The translations under genes were made by a program, and so were the position numbers. Shown here piece by piece: positions 24,508-32,995 of a stretch of DNA of 64,000 nucleotides. The stretch spans positions 124,001 to 188,000 of the forward strand of contig NZ_JAUSVB010000001.1 of the NCBI RefSeq assembly GCF_030814415.1, read 5' to 3'. The notes under the pieces are model-generated. The model was not told the origin of the DNA. It did not search any database and saw only the letters and a program-made list of their open reading frames with translations. The stretch comes from Cellulomonas humilata (GTDB lineage: Bacteria; Actinomycetota; Actinomycetes; Actinomycetales; Cellulomonadaceae). The first letter of the stretch is position 1. Every line of letters begins with the position of its first letter.

Positions 24508-26816
24508 CGCGTCCGGGAGCAGCTGACCTGCGGGACCTGCAGGCCGGCGTCTCCCGGTCCGGTCCCCTGGAAGCCGAACGTCGTGGTGGCGCCGTCGCGC
24601 AGGCTGCCGTTGTAGCTCATGTTCTCGGCGGTCGCCGTCGAGCCGCTGGTGCCCAGGCGCGCGTTCCAGACGGTCGAGATCTGGACCCCCTGCGGGAGCG
24701 CCCAGGACACGGCCCACCCGTCGACCCCGGAGCTGCCCGCCGTGACGACCACCTCGGCCTGGAACCAATTCTGCCCGTCCGAGGTCCAGTGGTTGACGAC
24801 CGTGTACGTCGCGGAGCACGCGCTCGCGGGGATCGGCTCCGGCGGCTCGACGCCGGCTCCGACGGGGGGCTCCACGGGGGTGGTCGGCGCCGGTCGGGGC
24901 GTCGCGCTCGGAGTCGGCGTCGGGGTGGGCGTCGGGGTCGGCGTCGGCGTCGGGGTCGGGTCGGGAGTCGGGGCCACGGTGGGCTCGGTGGCGAGCAGCA
25001 GGTCGGCCGCCGCGAACGGCACGGCAACCGGGGACACGTCCGGCTTCGCCGGGCGACCGTCGCACCAGCGCGCCGGGTCGAACGCCGTGTAGCTCCCGGA
25101 CCCGCACGTGAAGTCGACGACGGCGTCCCCCGCGACCAGGGCGGTACCGCTCAGGTGGGCCCCCGACCGCACGACGGCCACATCCCGCACGACCGCCTCG
25201 CCCTCGACGACCGCGCCCGCCTCGACCCACGCGCGGCCCTCGATGCGCGCACCGCCGAGGACCTGCGCATCCCCGCGGACCACGGCGTCGGGGCCGACGT
25301 AGGCGGTCGGGTCGACCGTCGCGGTGTCGTCGACGAAGCCACCGCCGTTGGCGTGCCGGTGCCCGCCCAGGTCGGCGGGGGCGGGGATGTCGTCGGCCAC
25401 GGTCGCGCCCGACACCCGGAACTCGTAGGCGTACCGGGCGACCTCGCCGTACGCCTCGGCGGAGCCGTGCCGGTGGTTCACCGTCGGGGTGCCGACGACC
25501 ACCAAATACGCCTCCTGCTCGCCCGACCGCAGCTTGAGCTGGACCTGCTCGTCGAGGCTCTCGGTCACGGGGCTGTACCGGGGGACGCCCCCGCGCATGG
25601 CGACGAACCCGAAGCTCAGGCCCGCGTCAGGGTCGTCGTCGTGGCCCCGCACGCGCACGCGGATGTCCTGCACCCCGGGGTCGGGCTCGAGCCGCACGAT
25701 CGTGAAGCCGTAGTCGGAGGGGGCGAAGGCGTCGAGCACCCGGTAGTGGCCGGGGTCGCCGTCCACGGCCTCGACGGGGGTGGTCCGGTCCGCGAGCAGG
25801 ACGGGGTCGAGCAGGTCCACCCCGGCGGCGATCGCGCTGCGGTCCATGAAGTCCCACGCCACGGTGCGCATGGCGTACTCCGCGACGCGCCGGTTCAGGT
25901 CCGACTGGCTGAGGCCCGTCAGCCGCTTGTACGTGGTGAGCGGGTCCTCGCCGGCCTCCGCCTCGCGCCACATGCTCCCGAGCAGCTGCTCGCCGTCCCG
26001 CTCCGCCAGGTACTGCAGCAGCAGCCAGCTGCCGTCGCCGAGCCGCGGGCTCGCCCAGTGCAGCTGCGGGCTGCGCACCAGGTCCGCGGGGTTCCCGATC
26101 CCCCCGGGTGCGGCCACGGTGGCCAGGTAGGCGGCGCTGGCGGCCCAGAAGGTCGCAGCGTCGTTCGAGGCGAAGCCGCCAGGGCTGTCGAGGACGGCGA
26201 AGCCCTGCACGACCTCGGCGAAGCCGCGGGCCAGCTCCCAGGACGGGTCGAACTCGGAGCCGCCGACGACGGTCGGGTCCCCCGTCACGGGCGCGGTCGC
26301 GGACTCGTGGCCGCGCGCGGTCAGGGACGCGACGTCCACGCGCAGCAGCCCGACACCGTCGATGACGGTGCCGGTGGCCCCGCGCTCGGCCTCGGCCAGC
26401 CCGCCGCTCTGCGGTACGACGACGACGCTGGCGGGGGCTCCGGGACCGCTCGACCAGGTCCCGTCGACGACGACGACGATCTTGTGCCGCGCGATCGCGC
26501 CGTCCTCGGCGACCACGTCGAGGTCGTGCACGTCGAGCGCGTACAGGGCGTCGAGCTGGTCGACGGCGCGCGCCGCGTCGAACCGCACCTCGGCGGGCGC
26601 TCTCGTGGGGTCGGCACCGGCCCGGTCGCCCCAGGCCAGGACCACGTCCTGCCCCTCGCGCACGTGGGCGTCCTGCCACGCCGGCTCCCACGCGGCGGGC
26701 ACCACGACGCTCTTGCCGGCCTGGAGGTTGCGCACAGCAGCACCGACGCCGAGCCCGGCGGCGAGGAACCCGAGGACGACGACTGCGGCGATCCCGCCGC
26801 GTCCCCACCGTCCCAT
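24504..26816 (-). CDS. Secreted DUF6055-like protein with beta-helix repeats and C-terminal CBM2
   Basis: 770 residues. A signal or anchor segment (GIAAVVVLGFLAAGLGVGA) is followed by a globular region of about 470 residues that resembles DUF6055 proteins. Where a related zinc peptidase would have HExxH, the text reads WELARGFAEVVQ. Then come hexapeptide-type left-handed beta-helix repeats (about residues 505-600: ATVDPTAYVGPDAVVRGDA and following), a Pro-Thr linker and a family 2 cellulose-binding module with a Cys pair (SACSATYTV ... VSCSR). It should bind crystalline cellulose outside the cell. Start 26816 follows AGGGGA; ATG 26846 with GGAG upstream is an alternative. Monocistronic. Confidence 0.78.
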   Translation of the reverse strand: MGRWGRGGIAAVVVLGFLAAGLGVGAAVRNLQAGKSVVVPAAWEPAWQDAHVREGQDVVLAWGDRAGADPTRAPAEVRFDAARAVDQLDALYALDVHDLDVVAEDGAIARHKIVVVVDGTWSSGPGAPASVVVVPQSGGLAEAERGATGTVIDGVGLLRVDVASLTARGHESATAPVTGDPTVVGGSEFDPSWELARGFAEVVQGFAVLDSPGGFASNDAATFWAASAAYLATVAAPGGIGNPADLVRSPQLHWASPRLGDGSWLLLQYLAERDGEQLLGSMWREAEAGEDPLTTYKRLTGLSQSDLNRRVAEYAMRTVAWDFMDRSAIAAGVDLLDPVLLADRTTPVEAVDGDPGHYRVLDAFAPSDYGFTIVRLEPDPGVQDIRVRVRGHDDDPDAGLSFGFVAMRGGVPRYSPVTESLDEQVQLKLRSGEQEAYLVVVGTPTVNHRHGSAEAYGEVARYAYEFRVSGATVADDIPAPADLGGHRHANGGGFVDDTATVDPTAYVGPDAVVRGDAQVLGGARIEGRAWVEAGAVVEGEAVVRDVAVVRSGAHLSGTALVAGDAVVDFTCGSGSYTAFDPARWCDGRPAKPDVSPVAVPFAAADLLLATEPTVAPTPDPTPTPTPTPTPTPTPTPSATPRPAPTTPVEPPVGAGVEPPEPIPASACSATYTVVNHWTSDGQNWFQAEVVVTAGSSGVDGWAVSWALPQGVQISTVWNARLGTSGSTATAENMSYNGSLRDGATTTFGFQGTGPGDAGLQVPQVSCSRTR
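24905..24970 (-). repeat. Low-complexity repeat encoding the Pro-Thr linker
   Basis: Tandem six-base units of the GGCGTC / GGGGTC type, read on the minus strand as alternating Pro and Thr codons, encode the linker before the CBM2. Prone to slippage. Not a CRISPR or operator array. Confidence 0.8.
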
Positions 26817-26958
26817 CCGTGCTGTCCCCTCGCCTGCCTCTCGCATGGTGCGCTCCGGCTCCCGCCGGATGGCTGCCCCACTGTCGCTGACCGGTCGGAG
26901 CGAGTCAATCGCGAGCACAACCACCGATCGGGTGATTCGGGCGTGCAGGAGTGCGGCG

Positions 26959-26972
26959 TGCTCATATGAGCA
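26959..26972 (+). promoter_or_regulatory. Palindromic operator candidate upstream of deoR
   Basis: TGCTCATATGAGCA is a perfect 14-base palindrome located about 17 bases upstream of the -35 element of deoR, in the divergent region between the CBM2 gene and deoR. It is a candidate site for the SorC/DeoR-type regulator. Confidence 0.55.
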
Positions 26973-26988
26973 GAGATCGCTACGAGTG

Positions 26989-27017
26989 TTGCGATGCGCG
27001 CGGACCGTGCCTACTGT
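26989..27017 (+). promoter_or_regulatory. Promoter of the deoR-deoC operon
   Basis: TTGCGA (26989-26994) and TACTGT (27012-27017) are separated by exactly 17 bases, a good match to a housekeeping promoter, giving a start point near 27024 and a short leader containing GAGAGGA before the ATG at 27040. Confidence 0.65.
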
Positions 27018-27039
27018 GGAACGACGTGAGAGGAACCGC

Positions 27040-28017
27040 ATGATCGAGTCGGACGAGCTGCTGTCCATCCGCGCCGCCGAGCTGTACTACGAGGAGGACA
27101 AGACCCAGGACGAGATCGGGTCGATCCTGGCGCTCACCCGTTGGAAGGTCGGGCGCCTGCTGGCACAGGCCAAGGCGAACGGCTTCATCCGGATCGAGAT
27201 CGTCCACCCCCGGGCACGCCGCCTGCCCGTCGAGCGCCGTCTGCGCGAGACCTGCGGCCTCGCCGACGCGATCGTCGTCTCGACGTCGGGCGTCGACGAC
27301 CAGGACGAGCTGCAGGCGCGCACCGCGCAGGCCGCCGCGGACTACCTCGCCACCCTGCGTCCCGTGCCGCGCACGCTCGGGATCAGCTGGGGGCGCACGC
27401 TCGACGACATCTCGCGGCACCTCGAGGACGGCTGGGCCGGCGGGGTCGACGTCGTGCAGATCAACGGCGGCGTCAGCCTGAACCGCCGGGCCGGCACCGC
27501 GGCCTCCACGGCCGTCGCCATCGCCCAGAAGGCAGGCGGGCACGCCACCCTGCTCCCGAGCCCGGCGATCCTCGAGCGGCTGGAGACCAAGCGCGCCATC
27601 GAGTCCGACCGCGCCGTGGCCGCCGTGCTCGACCTGGCGTCGACCGCCGACGCCTACCTGTTCAGCGCCGGAGCGGCCGACGCGGGCTCCGTGCTCGTCG
27701 ACAGCGGCTACCTGACCCCCGACGACGTCGCGGGGCTCGTGCGCCGCGGCGCGGTCGGCGACGTCGTGGGGCGGTACATCGACGCCTCGGGGGCGATCGT
27801 CGACGAACGGCTCGACGAGCGGACCATCGGCCTCCCGCTGGAGAGCCTGCGCGCGGCGCAGCTCAGCATCGCCGTCATCGCGGGGCCGACCAAGCACGCC
27901 GTCGCGCGGGCCGTCGTCTCCAGCGGACTGTGCACCGTGCTCGTCACCGACGAGGAGACCGCGCTCTATCTCATCGAGAACCATCCATCGGTACAGGACA
28001 GCGAGGACCACGCATGA
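27040..28017 (+). CDS. deoR: SorC/DeoR-family sugar-binding transcriptional regulator
   Basis: 325 residues. N-terminal helix-turn-helix (YYEEDKTQDEIGSILALTRWKVGRLL, about residues 15-42), then a sugar-phosphate-binding domain (LGISWGRTLDDI, QINGGVSLN, IVDERLDERTIGLPLE). The family includes Bacillus DeoR, which is released from DNA by deoxyribose-5-phosphate. Its stop overlaps the start of deoC (ATGA), which points to the same ligand here. The ATG at 27040 has GAGAGGA upstream; an in-frame GTG a few codons earlier is less likely. Confidence 0.88.
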   Translation: MIESDELLSIRAAELYYEEDKTQDEIGSILALTRWKVGRLLAQAKANGFIRIEIVHPRARRLPVERRLRETCGLADAIVVSTSGVDDQDELQARTAQAAADYLATLRPVPRTLGISWGRTLDDISRHLEDGWAGGVDVVQINGGVSLNRRAGTAASTAVAIAQKAGGHATLLPSPAILERLETKRAIESDRAVAAVLDLASTADAYLFSAGAADAGSVLVDSGYLTPDDVAGLVRRGAVGDVVGRYIDASGAIVDERLDERTIGLPLESLRAAQLSIAVIAGPTKHAVARAVVSSGLCTVLVTDEETALYLIENHPSVQDSEDHA

Positions 28018-29018
28018 CAGGCACCCAGATCGTCCCCGGAGAGCGCGCCATCGCGCTCCTGGGCGGCGAGGCGAACGACGCCAACCTGCGTCGCTACCTG
28101 CACGGCATCCCGGGCGTCGACGCCGTCGGGCTGGAGCAACGGGCGGCCGGCCTCGGGACCCGCTCGATCAAGACCACGTCGAAGGCCTGGGCGCTGGACC
28201 GCATCATCGGGCTCATCGACCTGACCACCCTCGAAGGCGCGGACACCCCGGGCAAGGTGCGCTCGCTCGTCGCCAAGGCGGTCACGCCCGACGCGGCCGA
28301 TCCCAGCTGCCCGCGGGTTGCCGCGGTCTGCGTGTACGGCGACATGGTGCCGCACGCCGTCCAGGCGCTCGGCACGGCCCACGGCGACCCGGACCAGGGC
28401 AAGATCGCCGTCGCCGCGGTCGCCACCGCGTTCCCGAGCGGCCGCTCGTCGCGGTCGATCAAGCTCGAGGACACGGCCGACGCCGTCGCCGCGGGTGCCG
28501 ACGAGATCGACATGGTCATCGACCGCGGGGCGTTCCTCGCCGGGCGCTACGGCCAGGTCTACGACGAGATCGTCGCGGTCAAGGAGGCGTGCCGCCGCGC
28601 CGACGGCACCTACGCGCACCTCAAGGTCATCCTCGAGACCGGGGAGCTGAACACCTACGACAACGTGCGCCGCGCCTCCTGGCTGGGGATCCTGGCCGGC
28701 GGAGACTTCATCAAGACGTCCACCGGGAAGGTCGCCCCCGCGGCGACGCTGCCGGTCACCCTCCTGATGCTGGAGGTCGTGCGCGACTGGCACCGGCTCA
28801 GCGGTGAGAAGGTCGGCGTGAAGCCCGCCGGCGGCATCCGCGCATCGAAGGACGCGATCAAGTACCTGGTGACGGTCGCCGAGACGGCCGGGGAGGAGTG
28901 GCTGACGCCGCACCTGTTCCGGTTCGGCGCCTCGAGCCTGCTCAACGACGTGCTGCTGCAGCGCCAGAAGATGACGACCGGGCACTACTCCGGCCCCGAC
29001 TACGTGACGATCGACTGA
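28014..29018 (+). CDS. deoC: Deoxyribose-phosphate aldolase
   Basis: 334 residues, longer at the N-terminus than E. coli DeoC. The Schiff-base lysine strand FIKTSTGK and the second lysine strand GVKPAGGIR are present, together with IDLTTLEG and EIDMVID. It cleaves 2-deoxyribose-5-phosphate to glyceraldehyde-3-phosphate and acetaldehyde. ATG overlaps the deoR stop; an aldehyde dehydrogenase follows 11 bases later, suited to removing acetaldehyde. Confidence 0.95.
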   Translation: MTGTQIVPGERAIALLGGEANDANLRRYLHGIPGVDAVGLEQRAAGLGTRSIKTTSKAWALDRIIGLIDLTTLEGADTPGKVRSLVAKAVTPDAADPSCPRVAAVCVYGDMVPHAVQALGTAHGDPDQGKIAVAAVATAFPSGRSSRSIKLEDTADAVAAGADEIDMVIDRGAFLAGRYGQVYDEIVAVKEACRRADGTYAHLKVILETGELNTYDNVRRASWLGILAGGDFIKTSTGKVAPAATLPVTLLMLEVVRDWHRLSGEKVGVKPAGGIRASKDAIKYLVTVAETAGEEWLTPHLFRFGASSLLNDVLLQRQKMTTGHYSGPDYVTID

Positions 29019-29029
29019 AGGGCCCACAG

Positions 29030-30529
29030 ATGTCATTCCTCGAGTACGCCCCGGCGCCCGAGTCGCAGGCGATCCTGAACCTGCGCGACTCCTACGGCCT
29101 CTTCATCGACGGCGAGTTCCGGGAGGGCCACGGCACGCCGTTCGCCTCCATCTCGCCGGCCACCGAGAAGCACATCGCGACCATCGCGCACGCCGACGCG
29201 TCCGACGTCGACGCCGCGGTGGCCGCCGCCCGCCGCGCCTACGACCGCACCTGGTCGCGCATGTCGGGCGCCGACCGCGGCAAGTGCCTGTTCCGCATCG
29301 CGCGCCTGGTCCAGGAGCGCAGCCGCGAGCTCGCGGTGGCGGAGAGCCTCGACAACGGCAAGCCCATCAAGGAGAGCCGCGACGTCGACGTCCCGCTCGT
29401 GGCCGCCTGGTTCTTCTACTACGCGGGCTGGGCCGACAAGCTGGACCACGTCGGCCTCGGCGCCGCCCCCGCACCGCTCGGCGTCGCCGCGCAGGTGATC
29501 CCGTGGAACTTCCCGCTGCTCATGCTGGCGTGGAAGATCGCCCCCGCCCTGGCCGCGGGCAACACGGTCGTGCTCAAGCCGGCGGAGACCACGTCGCTGA
29601 CCGCCCTGCTGTTCGCCGAGATCGTGCAGCAGGCCGACCTGCCGCCCGGCGTGGTCAACATCATCACGGGCGCGGGTGAGACGGGCGCCGCGCTCGTCGG
29701 CCACGGCGACGTGGACAAGGTGGCGTTCACCGGGTCGACGTCCGTCGGTCGCGCGATCGCCCGGTCGGTCGCCGGCACGAACAAGAAGCTGACCCTCGAG
29801 CTGGGCGGCAAGGCGGCGAACATCGTGTTCGACGACGCCCCCATCGACCAGGCCATCGAGGGCATCGTCAACGGGATCTTCTTCAACCAGGGTCACGTCT
29901 GCTGCGCGGGCAGCCGCCTGCTGGTCCAGGAGTCGATCCACGACGAGGTCATCGACCGCCTCAAGACGCGCCTGTCGACGCTGCGGCTGGGTGACCCGCT
30001 GGACAAGAACACCGACATCGGCGCCATCAACAGCGCCGAGCAGCTCCAGCGGATCCGCGAGCTGAGCGACGTGGGCGAGGCCGAGGGCGCCGAGCGGTGG
30101 ACCGCCGCGTGCACCATCCCCGAGAACGGGTTCTGGTACGCGCCGACGATCTTCACCAACGTGTCCACCAGCCACCGGATCGCCCGCGAGGAGATCTTCG
30201 GGCCGGTGCTGAGCGTGCTCACGTTCCGCACCCCCACCGAGGCCATCGCCAAGGCCAACAACACCCCGTACGGCCTGTCCGCGGGCATCTGGACCGACAA
30301 GGGCAGCCGCATCCTGGCCGTCGCCGACAAGCTCCGCGCCGGCGTCGTCTGGGCCAACACGTTCAACCGGTTCGACCCGTCCAGCCCGTTCGGTGGCTAC
30401 AAGGAGTCCGGCTACGGCCGCGAGGGTGGCCGCCACGGCATCGCCGCGTACCTGAAGACCGCGGCACCCACCGTCGCCCTGCCCTCCGCGACCGCGCGCA
30501 AGACCGTCAGCAAGGGAGCCACCAAGTGA
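29030..30529 (+). CDS. Aldehyde dehydrogenase, full-length and catalytically complete
   Basis: 499 residues. The catalytic asparagine block IPWNFPLL, the NAD loop FTGSTSVG, the general-base glutamate in LELGGK and the nucleophilic cysteine in GHVCCAGSR are all intact, with EEIFGPVLS near the end. In this operon the likely substrate is acetaldehyde released by DeoC, giving acetate; that is inferred from context. It is translationally coupled to the next gene by a GTGA overlap. Confidence 0.92.
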   Translation: MSFLEYAPAPESQAILNLRDSYGLFIDGEFREGHGTPFASISPATEKHIATIAHADASDVDAAVAAARRAYDRTWSRMSGADRGKCLFRIARLVQERSRELAVAESLDNGKPIKESRDVDVPLVAAWFFYYAGWADKLDHVGLGAAPAPLGVAAQVIPWNFPLLMLAWKIAPALAAGNTVVLKPAETTSLTALLFAEIVQQADLPPGVVNIITGAGETGAALVGHGDVDKVAFTGSTSVGRAIARSVAGTNKKLTLELGGKAANIVFDDAPIDQAIEGIVNGIFFNQGHVCCAGSRLLVQESIHDEVIDRLKTRLSTLRLGDPLDKNTDIGAINSAEQLQRIRELSDVGEAEGAERWTAACTIPENGFWYAPTIFTNVSTSHRIAREEIFGPVLSVLTFRTPTEAIAKANNTPYGLSAGIWTDKGSRILAVADKLRAGVVWANTFNRFDPSSPFGGYKESGYGREGGRHGIAAYLKTAAPTVALPSATARKTVSKGATK

Positions 30530-31386
30530 CCCGCCTCGCCGTCCCCAAGACCTACAAGCTGTACATCGGCGGGGCGTTCCCGCGCAGCGAGTCGGGCCGC
30601 ACCTACGAGATCGTCAGCGCGAAGGGGGCGTTCCTCGCCAACGCCGCCAAGGCGTCCCGCAAGGACGCCCGCGACGCGGTGGTCGCCGCCCGCAGCGCCG
30701 TCGGCGGCTGGTCGGGCGCGACCGCGTACAACCGCGGGCAGGTGCTCTACCGGATCGCCGAGCTCCTCGAGGGTCGTCGGGCGCAGTTCGTCGCCGAGAT
30801 CGTCGACGCCGAGGGCGTGTCCGCGGCGGTCGCGAACGCGCAGGTGGACACGGCCATCGACCGCTGGGTCTGGTACGCGGGCTGGACCGACAAGTACGCG
30901 CAGGTGGCCGGCAACGCCAACCCCGTCTCCGGGCCGTACTTCAACATCTCGGTGCCGGAGCCGACGGGCGTCGTCGCGATCATCGCGCCGCAGGACTCGT
31001 CCCTGCTCGGGCTGGTGTCCGCGGTCGCTCCCGCGCTCGTCGCCGGCAACACGGTCGTCGTGGTGGCCAGCGAGAAGCTGCCCCTGTCCGCGATCAGCCT
31101 GTCCGAGGTCCTCGCCACGAGCGACGTGCCCAAGGGTGTGGTCAACGTGCTCACGGGCTCCCCCGCGGAGATCGCCCCGTGGCTGGCCAGCCACCAGGAC
31201 GTCAACGCCCTCGACCTCGTCGGCGCGGGCGACCTCGACTGGATCGACCTGCAGATCGCCGCGGCCGACACCCTCAAGCGCGTCCTCCCGCCGGAGAACG
31301 GCCCCGACGCCGCCGCCCCGTCGCTGGACCGCATCACCGCGTTCGTGGAGACGAAGACCGTCTGGCACACGAAGGGCCTGATCTGA
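30526..31386 (+). CDS. Truncated aldehyde dehydrogenase-like protein lacking the catalytic domain
   Basis: 286 residues, compared with about 480-500 for the family. It aligns to the N-terminal coenzyme-binding part (YKLYIGGAFPRSESGRTYEI; PEPTGVVAIIAPQDSSLLG; GNTVVVVASEKLPLSAISL). The catalytic Asn block has become APQDSS. The frame then goes from LDLVGAGDLDWIDLQ to a short helical end, so the ELGGK glutamate and the catalytic cysteine domain are absent. The frame is clean, codon use matches its neighbours and the start overlaps the upstream stop, so it does not look like a decaying pseudogene. A regulatory or structural partner of the full-length enzyme is possible. Confidence 0.82.
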   Translation: MTRLAVPKTYKLYIGGAFPRSESGRTYEIVSAKGAFLANAAKASRKDARDAVVAARSAVGGWSGATAYNRGQVLYRIAELLEGRRAQFVAEIVDAEGVSAAVANAQVDTAIDRWVWYAGWTDKYAQVAGNANPVSGPYFNISVPEPTGVVAIIAPQDSSLLGLVSAVAPALVAGNTVVVVASEKLPLSAISLSEVLATSDVPKGVVNVLTGSPAEIAPWLASHQDVNALDLVGAGDLDWIDLQIAAADTLKRVLPPENGPDAAAPSLDRITAFVETKTVWHTKGLI

Positions 31387-31391
31387 CCTGT

Positions 31392-31419
31392 CGCGTCCGC
31401 GTCGACCGATGCGGACGCG
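31392..31419 (+). terminator. Hairpin after the deo operon
   Basis: Arms CGCGTCCGC (31392-31400) and GCGGACGCG (31411-31419) are perfectly complementary around a 10-base loop, starting six bases after the stop of the truncated dehydrogenase gene. There is no U-run. Confidence 0.6.
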
Positions 31420-31422
31420 CGC

Positions 31423-31480
31423 GCGAGAACGCCATAGGGCGCGTCATCCGGTGCGGTGGCGCGTCCCATGGCGTTCTCGC
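31423..31480. repeat. Large inverted repeat between convergent genes
   Basis: Arms at 31423-31443 and 31460-31480 (21 bases each, 19 complementary; the outer 13, GCGAGAACGCCAT, are perfect) enclose a 16-base loop. It lies between the end of the deo operon and the end of add. It could be a bidirectional terminator or an interspersed palindromic element. Confidence 0.75.
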
Positions 31481-31520
31481 CGCGCAACGTCCGCGGTCGC
31501 CCGACAGTGGTCGCCTCGGG

Positions 31521-32696
31521 TCAGGCGCGGTGGCGCCCACCCCGCGCGGACGCGTAGGCCGGGCGGATGACCTGGTCGATCAGGGCGGAGCGCTCGTCGT
31601 GGTGCAGGAACGAGTGCGCCGCGGCCGTGACCGCCACGTCGCGCAGGTCGACGAGGTCCCAGCCGGCCTCCTCGACCAGCAGCGTGAGCTCGCGGGTCAT
31701 GGACGTCCCGGACTGCAGCCGGTTGTCGGTGTTGACCGTGACGGCGAAGCCGAGGTTCCGCAGACGCGTGACGGGGTGGGTGGCCACCGACTCGGCGGCG
31801 CCCGTCTGCACGTTGGACGACGGGCACAGCTCGAGCGGGATGCGACGGTCGCGGATCCAGTGCGCGAGCGTGCCCAGCCGGTCGCCGAGCTCGTCGGTGG
31901 TGACGTCCTCGATGAGCCGCACGCCGTGCCCGATCCTGCACGCGTGCGCCACGTGCACGGCCTCCGCGATCGACTCGACGCCGGCCGCCTCCCCGGCATG
32001 CACGGTGGTGGGGAAGTCGGCCTCCGCGAGCGTGGTGAACGCGGTGGCGTGACGCGACGGCGGGAACCCGTCCTCGGCACCGGCGATGTCGAAGCCGACG
32101 ACACCGTTGTCCCGGTTCTCCAGGGCGAGCGCGGCGATCTCGTCGGCACGGTCGGCGTGCCGCATCGCGGTGATGAGGGTGCCGATCCGGATCGAGCGTC
32201 CTGCGGCGGCGGCCTCGGCGATGCCCTCGGCGAACCCGGCCTGCACAGCGTCGACCACCTGCTGGAGGGTCAGCCCCTTCGCGAGGTGCTGCTCGGGCGC
32301 GTACCGCTGCTCGGCGTACACGACGCCGTCGGCGGCCAGGTCGATCGCGGACTCGCGGGCGACCCGGCGCAGGCCGTCCTCGGTCTGCATCACGGCGACC
32401 GTGTGGTCGAACGTCTCGAGGTAGCGCTCGAGCGTCCCGGAGCTCGCGGCCTCCACGAACCAGCGGCCCAGCTCGTCGGGGTCCGTCGCGGGCAGCTCGT
32501 GATCGATCTCCGCGGCGAGCTCGATGATCGTCGCGGGGCGCAGACCGCCGTCGAGATGGTCGTGCAGGACGACCTTGGGCAGGCTGGGGATGAGGGCGAC
32601 GAGGGCAGCTGTGGCGTCGGTGGCGCCGGTGGGGTCGGTGGCCTCGGACGGGTCGCTGGGGGCGTCAGCCACCGAGGGCTCGGAGGGGGAGGTCAT
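31521..32696 (-). CDS. add: Adenosine deaminase
   Basis: 391 residues. Metal ligands and catalytic blocks of adenosine deaminase are present: [11 protein letters not shown], the TVHAGEA glutamate block, [16 protein letters not shown] and NTDNRLQSG. It converts (deoxy)adenosine to (deoxy)inosine, the substrate of PunA. The first 30 residues are a Ser/Asp/Thr-rich extension. ATG 32696 is chosen because a TACGGT -10 lies 6 bases upstream; a longer frame would overlap the small acidic gene next to it. Confidence 0.92.
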   Translation of the reverse strand: MTSPSEPSVADAPSDPSEATDPTGATDATAALVALIPSLPKVVLHDHLDGGLRPATIIELAAEIDHELPATDPDELGRWFVEAASSGTLERYLETFDHTVAVMQTEDGLRRVARESAIDLAADGVVYAEQRYAPEQHLAKGLTLQQVVDAVQAGFAEGIAEAAAAGRSIRIGTLITAMRHADRADEIAALALENRDNGVVGFDIAGAEDGFPPSRHATAFTTLAEADFPTTVHAGEAAGVESIAEAVHVAHACRIGHGVRLIEDVTTDELGDRLGTLAHWIRDRRIPLELCPSSNVQTGAAESVATHPVTRLRNLGFAVTVNTDNRLQSGTSMTRELTLLVEEAGWDLVDLRDVAVTAAAHSFLHHDERSALIDQVIRPAYASARGGRHRA

Positions 32697-32702
32697 GGGC
32701 TC

Positions 32703-32708
32703 ACCGTA
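32703..32708 (-). promoter_or_regulatory. -10 element (TACGGT) of add
   Basis: TACGGT on the minus strand ends 6 bases before the ATG; leaderless start expected. Confidence 0.5.
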
Positions 32709-32733
32709 CCGGGACGGAACCCCTCGAACGGGA

Positions 32734-32955
32734 TCAGGTGTCAGCATCCTCATCGTCGGCGGGCACCTCGGTGTCCTGCTCGACCACGTCCGCCTCGTCG
32801 GCCCGGCCCTCGCGGTCGGCGCGCGCGAACCCCGGCTCGTACTCCTCAGGGTCCTCGGAGCCGTCCACGTCGTCCGTGAGGCTGCGAGGTCCGTCCGGGT
32901 CCACCGGCACCAGGCCGGCGTCCTTCCAGGCGTCACTTCCGGGCACGGTGCTCAT
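32734..32955 (-). CDS. Small acidic hypothetical protein
   Basis: 73 residues, strongly acidic, without membrane segments. The text [17 protein letters not shown] and SLTDDVDGS resembles short actinobacterial proteins of the DUF5709 type, which have no known function; that link is tentative. It fits neatly between deoA and add on the same strand, with normal codon-position GC bias, so I regard it as a real gene. The encoded protein is probably disordered. Confidence 0.6.
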   Translation of the reverse strand: MSTVPGSDAWKDAGLVPVDPDGPRSLTDDVDGSEDPEEYEPGFARADREGRADEADVVEQDTEVPADDEDADT

Positions 32956-32995
32956 CTGTCCATCGTGCCCCCGTCCGCGCGACGCCGCGAGGGGA

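Noticed and set aside
24905-24970. Short tandem repeats resembling a repeat array
   Set aside because: They are in-frame Pro-Thr codons of a linker, not a CRISPR; no spacers of constant length exist.
32697-32936. Longer N-terminus for adenosine deaminase
   Set aside because: It would overlap the small acidic gene and ignore the TACGGT box six bases before ATG 32696.
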